Source: an uncultured Oscillospiraceae bacterium (lineage in GTDB: Bacteria > Bacillota > Clostridia > Oscillospirales > Acutalibacteraceae). From it: 9,446 nucleotides of DNA. This document shows, one piece after another, positions 7,125-9,446 of the stretch. A model generated the notes under the pieces. That model ran no database searches and had not been told where the DNA came from. It saw only the letters and a program-made list of their open reading frames with translations. How positions within the stretch are numbered: position 1 is the first letter of the stretch; each line of letters starts with the position of its first letter. The stretch lies in contig URYV01000058.1 of NCBI GenBank assembly GCA_900552285.1, positions 1 to 9,446 of the forward strand, given 5' to 3'. The position numbers and the translations under genes were made by a program.

Positions 7125-8063
7125 TTAATCCTCCTTGGTTCCGAGAACAGACCCCTCGGGAATTTTATGACCGCGAAGCATTTCCTCGCTTGTCATGCGT
7201 CTCGAGCCCACAAGCTGAACCTCGCAAAGCTCCACCGAGCCGCCATCCCCGCAGGAAACGACAAGACTTTTGCCGGCAAGCACCTCACCCGCCGGAGCGG
7301 AGGATTTCCCTGCCTTTTTTGCCGAATAAACCTTGATTTTCATGTCGCCGAAGGCGGTAAAGGCCACCGGCCAAGGGTTCATTCCTCTTATAAGATTTAT
7401 TATTTGCTCCGCAGGCTTTGAAAAGTCGATTTCGGCCATTTCCTTGGAAAGCATGGGTGCATGGGTAGCCTTGTTTTCGTCCTGCTTTTTCGGAAAAATC
7501 ATCCCGCTTTCGAGAGCGTCAACGGTTTCGGTAAGAAGCTCGGCGCCGAGCGGCGAAAGAGCGTCAAAAAGCTCGCCCGAGGTCATTTCCTCGGGAATTT
7601 CAAATTCCTTGGTGAGAAGAATATCGCCCGTATCCATGCCCTCGTCAAGAAGCATGGTGGTCACGCCGGTAACCTTATCGCCGTTTAAAACCGCCCATTG
7701 TATGGGTGCGCTGCCGCGATATTTCGGCAAAAGCGACGCATGAACGTTTATGCACCCGAATTTCGGAATTTCAAGCATTTCCTTTGGCAATATCTTTCCG
7801 TAGGCGACAACCACCGCAATATCGGGGTTTAGCGAACGGAGTGTTTCTAAAACCTCGGGATTGTTTTTTATTCTTTCGGGCTGGAACACGGGAATTTTAT
7901 GCTTTTCGGCACATTCCTTGACGGGAGGAGGACAAAGCTTGTGTCCCCTGCCCTTGGGACGGTCGGGCTGAGCAAAAACGGCGCTTACGGTGTGGCCTTT
8001 ATTTATAAGAGCCTCAAGGCAGGGCACGGCAAAATCCGGAGTCCCCATAAACACTATATTCAA
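7125..8063 (-). CDS. fmt: Fmt methionyl-tRNA formyltransferase (TTG start)
   Basis: Transfers a formyl group from 10-formyl-THF to Met-tRNAi, enabling bacterial initiation. At 312 residues the length is standard. Motifs: MNIVFMGTPDFAVP at the N-terminus, NVHASLLPKYRGSAP (106-120) containing the catalytic-type Asn106 and His108 and the SLLPKYRG folate site, and MDTGD (143-147) with the catalytic Asp. The RGMNPWPVAF segment (226-235) leads to the C-terminal tRNA-binding domain. The initiator codon is TTG (8063-8061), supported by AAGGAGG at 8077-8071, 7 nt upstream. The only nearby ATG is codon 6, which would cut off the first beta strand, so TTG is preferred. The Shine-Dalgarno overlaps the def stop codon. 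Gap to def is 12 nt, gap to the downstream peptidase 1 nt. Confidence 0.97.
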   Translation of the reverse strand: MNIVFMGTPDFAVPCLEALINKGHTVSAVFAQPDRPKGRGHKLCPPPVKECAEKHKIPVFQPERIKNNPEVLETLRSLNPDIAVVVAYGKILPKEMLEIPKFGCINVHASLLPKYRGSAPIQWAVLNGDKVTGVTTMLLDEGMDTGDILLTKEFEIPEEMTSGELFDALSPLGAELLTETVDALESGMIFPKKQDENKATHAPMLSKEMAEIDFSKPAEQIINLIRGMNPWPVAFTAFGDMKIKVYSAKKAGKSSAPAGEVLAGKSLVVSCGDGGSVELCEVQLVGSRRMTSEEMLRGHKIPEGSVLGTKED

Positions 8064-8070
8064 AGCCGTT

Positions 8071-8077
8071 CCTCCTT
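8071..8077 (-). promoter_or_regulatory. Ribosome binding site deciding the fmt TTG start
   Basis: AAGGAGG read on the minus strand, 7 nt before the TTG at 8063-8061. Its first bases belong to the def TAA stop (8078-8076), so ribosomes ending def finish on the fmt site. It is the strongest evidence for the non-ATG start of fmt. Confidence 0.85.
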
Positions 8078-8528
8078 AATCGGTGACCCATTTAACGACG
8101 TGCTCGGAATAAAGAATTCCGTCCAAATGGTCGATTTCATGGCAAAAAGCCTTTGCAAGAAGCTCGCTGCCGGAAACTTTTTTCTTTTTCCCGTTGCGGT
8201 CAAAATATTCAACGGTAACCTTGTTGGGACGGTGGGTTATGCCAACCTTTCCCGGGCAGGAAAGGCAGCCCTCCTCCGACTCCTGAAGTCCGCTCTGTTT
8301 AACTATAACAGGGTTTACAAGCTCGATAAGACCGTCACCAACGTCAACGATGCATACACGCCTTAAAATTCCCACTTGGGGAGCCGCAAGACCCACTCCG
8401 TCGGCCGCATACATGGTCTGCGCCATGTCGTCAAGAAGGGTGTGCAGCTTTTCGCCGAAATCGGTCACCTCGCGGCAGTGCTTGTTTAAAAGCTCGTCGC
8501 CCTCTTTAAGTATTACCCTAAGCGCCAT
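8076..8528 (-). CDS. def: Peptide deformylase
   Basis: Removes the N-formyl group from nascent proteins; metal enzyme, cytoplasmic, at the ribosome exit. At 150 residues it is of usual length. All three signature motifs are present: GVGLAAPQ (44-51), EGCLSCPG (86-93, Cys88 being the metal ligand; many family members have EGCLS followed by V or F), and HEIDH (130-134; two His ligands and Glu131). The ATG at 8528-8526 has AAAGGAG about 9 nt upstream, and a consensus promoter lies just before it, so def is the first gene of the operon. In B. subtilis priA precedes def; here priA is absent and a terminator plus sporulation-related small genes lie upstream instead. Confidence 0.97.
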   Translation of the reverse strand: MALRVILKEGDELLNKHCREVTDFGEKLHTLLDDMAQTMYAADGVGLAAPQVGILRRVCIVDVGDGLIELVNPVIVKQSGLQESEEGCLSCPGKVGITHRPNKVTVEYFDRNGKKKKVSGSELLAKAFCHEIDHLDGILYSEHVVKWVTD

Positions 8529-8572
8529 TTTTATATCTCCTTTGTTTTAAAGACACTATTGTTTTTCATTTT

Positions 8573-8601
8573 ATTATACCACAAAAAAAGACAAAAGTAA
8601 A
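8573..8601 (-). promoter_or_regulatory. Sigma-A-type promoter of the def-to-rsgA operon
   Basis: On the minus strand TTTACT (8601-8596) is separated by 17 bp from a perfect TATAAT (8578-8573), which is preceded by TGG, i.e. an extended -10 element. The surrounding DNA is A/T rich. Transcription would start near 8566, leaving about 37 nt of leader before the def ATG. No other promoter of this quality is visible inside the tightly packed operon. Confidence 0.85.
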
Positions 8602-8609
8602 GTCGGATG

Positions 8610-8646
8610 AAAAAAGCAAAGCCGTCTCACGGCGGAAACGGCTTTG
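8610..8646 (-). terminator. Rho-independent terminator after the spoVM group
   Basis: Read on the minus strand: CAAAGCCGT (8646-8638), a 12-nt loop, ACGGCTTTG (8625-8617), then C and six T (8615-8610). The 9-bp perfect stem with a T run fits an intrinsic terminator for transcripts arriving from spoVM, whose stop is 16 bases earlier. On the plus strand the run after the stem is poor (GGGTTTC), so it is not bidirectional. A shorter alternative hairpin (GCCGT/ACGGC, 3-nt loop) shares one arm. Confidence 0.85.
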
Positions 8647-8661
8647 GGTTTCAAAAATATG

Positions 8662-8745
8662 TTATTCGCTCGGCTTTTTCATTCCGAAAAAAAGACGAAG
8701 AAGAGCCCTCATGCACCGCGGACTTTTGACAATTACAACCTGCAC
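8662..8745 (-). CDS. spoVM: SpoVM-like stage V sporulation peptide
   Basis: A 27-residue peptide with a GTG start (8745-8743) and TAA at 8664-8662. GGAGG at 8757-8753 is 7 nt upstream, which fixes the start. Sequence MQVVIVKSPRCMRALLR then LFFGMKKPSE lines up without gaps with B. subtilis SpoVM (26 residues, from memory): Lys7, Pro9, Arg17 and Gly21 are identical, position 10 is basic in both, and the tail is basic. SpoVM is an amphipathic helix that marks the convex outer forespore membrane, anchors SpoIVA for coat assembly and is affected by FtsH; Pro9 matters for its localisation. In B. subtilis spoVM lies just downstream of the def-fmt-...-prkC-rsgA cluster; here it is just upstream of def, so the linkage supports the call. 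It lies 16 nt after the small membrane protein gene and before a terminator. Being short and non-ATG it is easily missed by gene callers. Confidence 0.82.
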   Translation of the reverse strand: MQVVIVKSPRCMRALLRLFFGMKKPSE

Positions 8746-8761
8746 AAAATCGCCTCCGTAA

Positions 8762-8914
8762 TTATTTAAAGCCGCAAATTCCGAATATGATAAGCACAAC
8801 GGCGAGAATGGCGACGATCCATTCGGCGGGAAGAATGAAGGCTATAATAAGTCCGCCCCCGAAAGCTATGGCAAGTCTGCCGATTTGGCAGCCCGGTTTA
8901 GATCGTTTTTTCAA
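8762..8914 (-). CDS. Small hydrophobic membrane protein, unknown function
   Basis: From TTG at 8914-8912 to TAA at 8764-8762: about 50 residues. The N-terminus is basic (MKKRSKPGCQIGR), followed by two hydrophobic stretches around a Pro-Ala-Glu-Trp turn: LAIAFGGGLIIAFIL (about 17-31) and WIVAILAVVLIIFGIC (about 34-49), ending GFK. This looks like a hairpin of two short membrane helices with the basic end inside. GGTGG about 5 nt before the TTG is a passable Shine-Dalgarno; an in-frame GTG at 8923-8921 would add three residues (VVI) but has a poorer site. It lies between the ABC-F gene and spoVM on the same strand, 16 nt from spoVM, so it is likely co-transcribed with it. A role in sporulation is only a guess from this neighbour; I do not recognise the family with certainty. 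Confidence 0.7.
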   Translation of the reverse strand: MKKRSKPGCQIGRLAIAFGGGLIIAFILPAEWIVAILAVVLIIFGICGFK

Positions 8915-8995
8915 AATTACCACCGCCCGAAATCACAGTCGGAAATTGCTTCCTACCTTTATTTTATTACGATTTCGGCAATGTGTTACTATAAA

Positions 8996-9421
8996 CTATT
9001 CTGCCGTCTCTTGATTTTCAAGCTCGGAAAGCCTTTCGCATTGCTCCTCCCACACGGCAAGTGTGCTTTCCTCCCGTTCCTTAAGGGCATCGAGAGCGGA
9101 AGTCAGCTCAAGAATTTTTTCATAATCCGACCCGCACGTCTCAGTTTCCGACTGAACGCGGGAAATTTCTTCGGCAATGTCCTCCGATTCCTTTTCAAGC
9201 CTTGCAATGCCGCCTTTCAGCTTTCTGAGCAGCGATTCCCTTTCCTTGCGCTTTTTATACTGCTCTCCACCGCTTCCCGTTTGTTTTTTCTCGGCTTTTT
9301 CGGGAAGGTTGTCCATGCGGAATTTTTCGGTATATGCGTCATATCCGCCCTTAAACTCGGACACTCCGTTTTCCTTTAAATAATAAATTCTGTGGGACAA
9401 ACGGTTGATAAGATAGCGGTC
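8996..9421 (-). CDS. ABC-F family ATPase, C-terminal fragment
   Basis: About 141 residues from the end of a soluble duplicated-ATPase (ABC-F) protein; these act on the ribosome, for instance in translation control or antibiotic protection. The visible part begins with DRYLINR.SHRIYYLKENGVSEFKG, the sequence after the second H-loop (family form SHDRYF), and continues with YDAYTEKF. A long charged coiled-coil tail then rich in Lys/Glu (about residues 35-141) ends in ENQETAE and TAG. This arrangement, with a C-terminal coiled coil, is like the Uup/YdiF-type members. The Walker motifs are outside the window, so the subtype and any resistance role cannot be judged. Upstream of the Asp codon at 9421-9419 the frame reads GRF rather than the expected SH and reaches a stop at 9436-9434, suggesting a sequence break rather than a real start; the TTG at 9400 is not a start. 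Confidence 0.85.
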   Translation of the reverse strand, partial: DRYLINRLSHRIYYLKENGVSEFKGGYDAYTEKFRMDNLPEKAEKKQTGSGGEQYKKRKERESLLRKLKGGIARLEKESEDIAEEISRVQSETETCGSDYEKILELTSALDALKEREESTLAVWEEQCERLSELENQETAE

Positions 9422-9446
9422 GAACCGCCCGGGTCAGCTTCGCTTT
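9422..9446. other. Right-edge sequence not matching the ABC-F gene
   Basis: These 25 bases contain CCCGGG, do not continue the ABC-F reading frame (TGA at 9436-9434 on the minus strand) and do not give the expected Ser-His before Asp-Arg-Tyr. Too short to identify; probably the start of another chimeric piece or low-quality contig end. Confidence 0.4.

Noticed and set aside
8924..8995. Possible sporulation-sigma promoter between the ABC-F gene and the small membrane protein
   Set aside because: The stretch is A/T rich, but I could not find a -35/-10 pair with proper spacing for sigma-A, sigma-E or sigma-K; only a weak partial match was seen.
8885..9379. A 164-codon plus-strand open frame
   Set aside because: Antisense to the ABC-F coiled-coil tail; the minus-strand reading is clearly the real one.

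Overview
The bulk of this window (about 727 to 9421) is a coherent, entirely minus-strand piece of a spore-forming Clostridia-type genome, probably Ruminococcaceae/Oscillospiraceae. This rests on the housekeeping order def-fmt-(zinc peptidase)-rsmB-rlmN-stp-prkC-rsgA, a kinase with extracellular PASTA repeats, AGGAGG-type ribosome binding sites, frequent TTG/GTG starts and a small gene that reads as spoVM. The family-level placement is inference; no rRNA or other phylogenetic marker was tested.

Reading in the direction of transcription (right to left): the C-terminal part of an ABC-F ATPase (9421-8996), a ~50-residue membrane protein (8914-8762), and a 27-codon spoVM-like gene with a GTG start (8745-8662) form one group that ends at an intrinsic terminator (8646-8610). 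A consensus promoter (-35 at 8601-8596, extended -10 at 8578-8573) then drives a tightly packed operon: def (peptide deformylase), fmt (Met-tRNA formyltransferase, TTG start), a YugP-like membrane zinc peptidase, rsmB and rlmN (rRNA methyltransferases), stp/prpC (PP2C phosphatase), prkC (Ser/Thr kinase) and rsgA (ribosome-assembly GTPase). Gene junctions are 12 nt or less, and four of them overlap (two ATGA, two ATGGATAA), so translational coupling is likely. Together the operon covers initiator-tRNA formylation and nascent-chain deformylation, rRNA modification, 30S maturation, and a reversible phosphorylation switch that in Bacillus subtilis acts on RsgA/CpgA among other targets.

The left 726 bases do not belong to this locus. 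They are a mosaic of short, differently oriented gene pieces, partly more GC-rich by eye: a plus-strand CitX fragment (3-350), a plus-strand ABC-exporter membrane-domain fragment (347-658), and a ~67-base island of uncertain origin (660-726, perhaps minus-strand coding). This is joined to rsgA after its codon 186, in the middle of the GTPase domain. The right edge has a similar break: the ABC-F reading frame loses homology at about 9421 and hits a stop at 9436-9434. The simplest reading is that both ends are assembly or amplification chimeras; a real rearrangement cannot be excluded from sequence alone.

I see no CRISPR array, tRNA, rRNA, insertion sequence, phage or defence genes. I do not find a convincing undescribed system. 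The points most worth attention are the hidden spoVM and its small membrane neighbour, and the RsgA reading frame, which looks full length only because it runs into foreign sequence.
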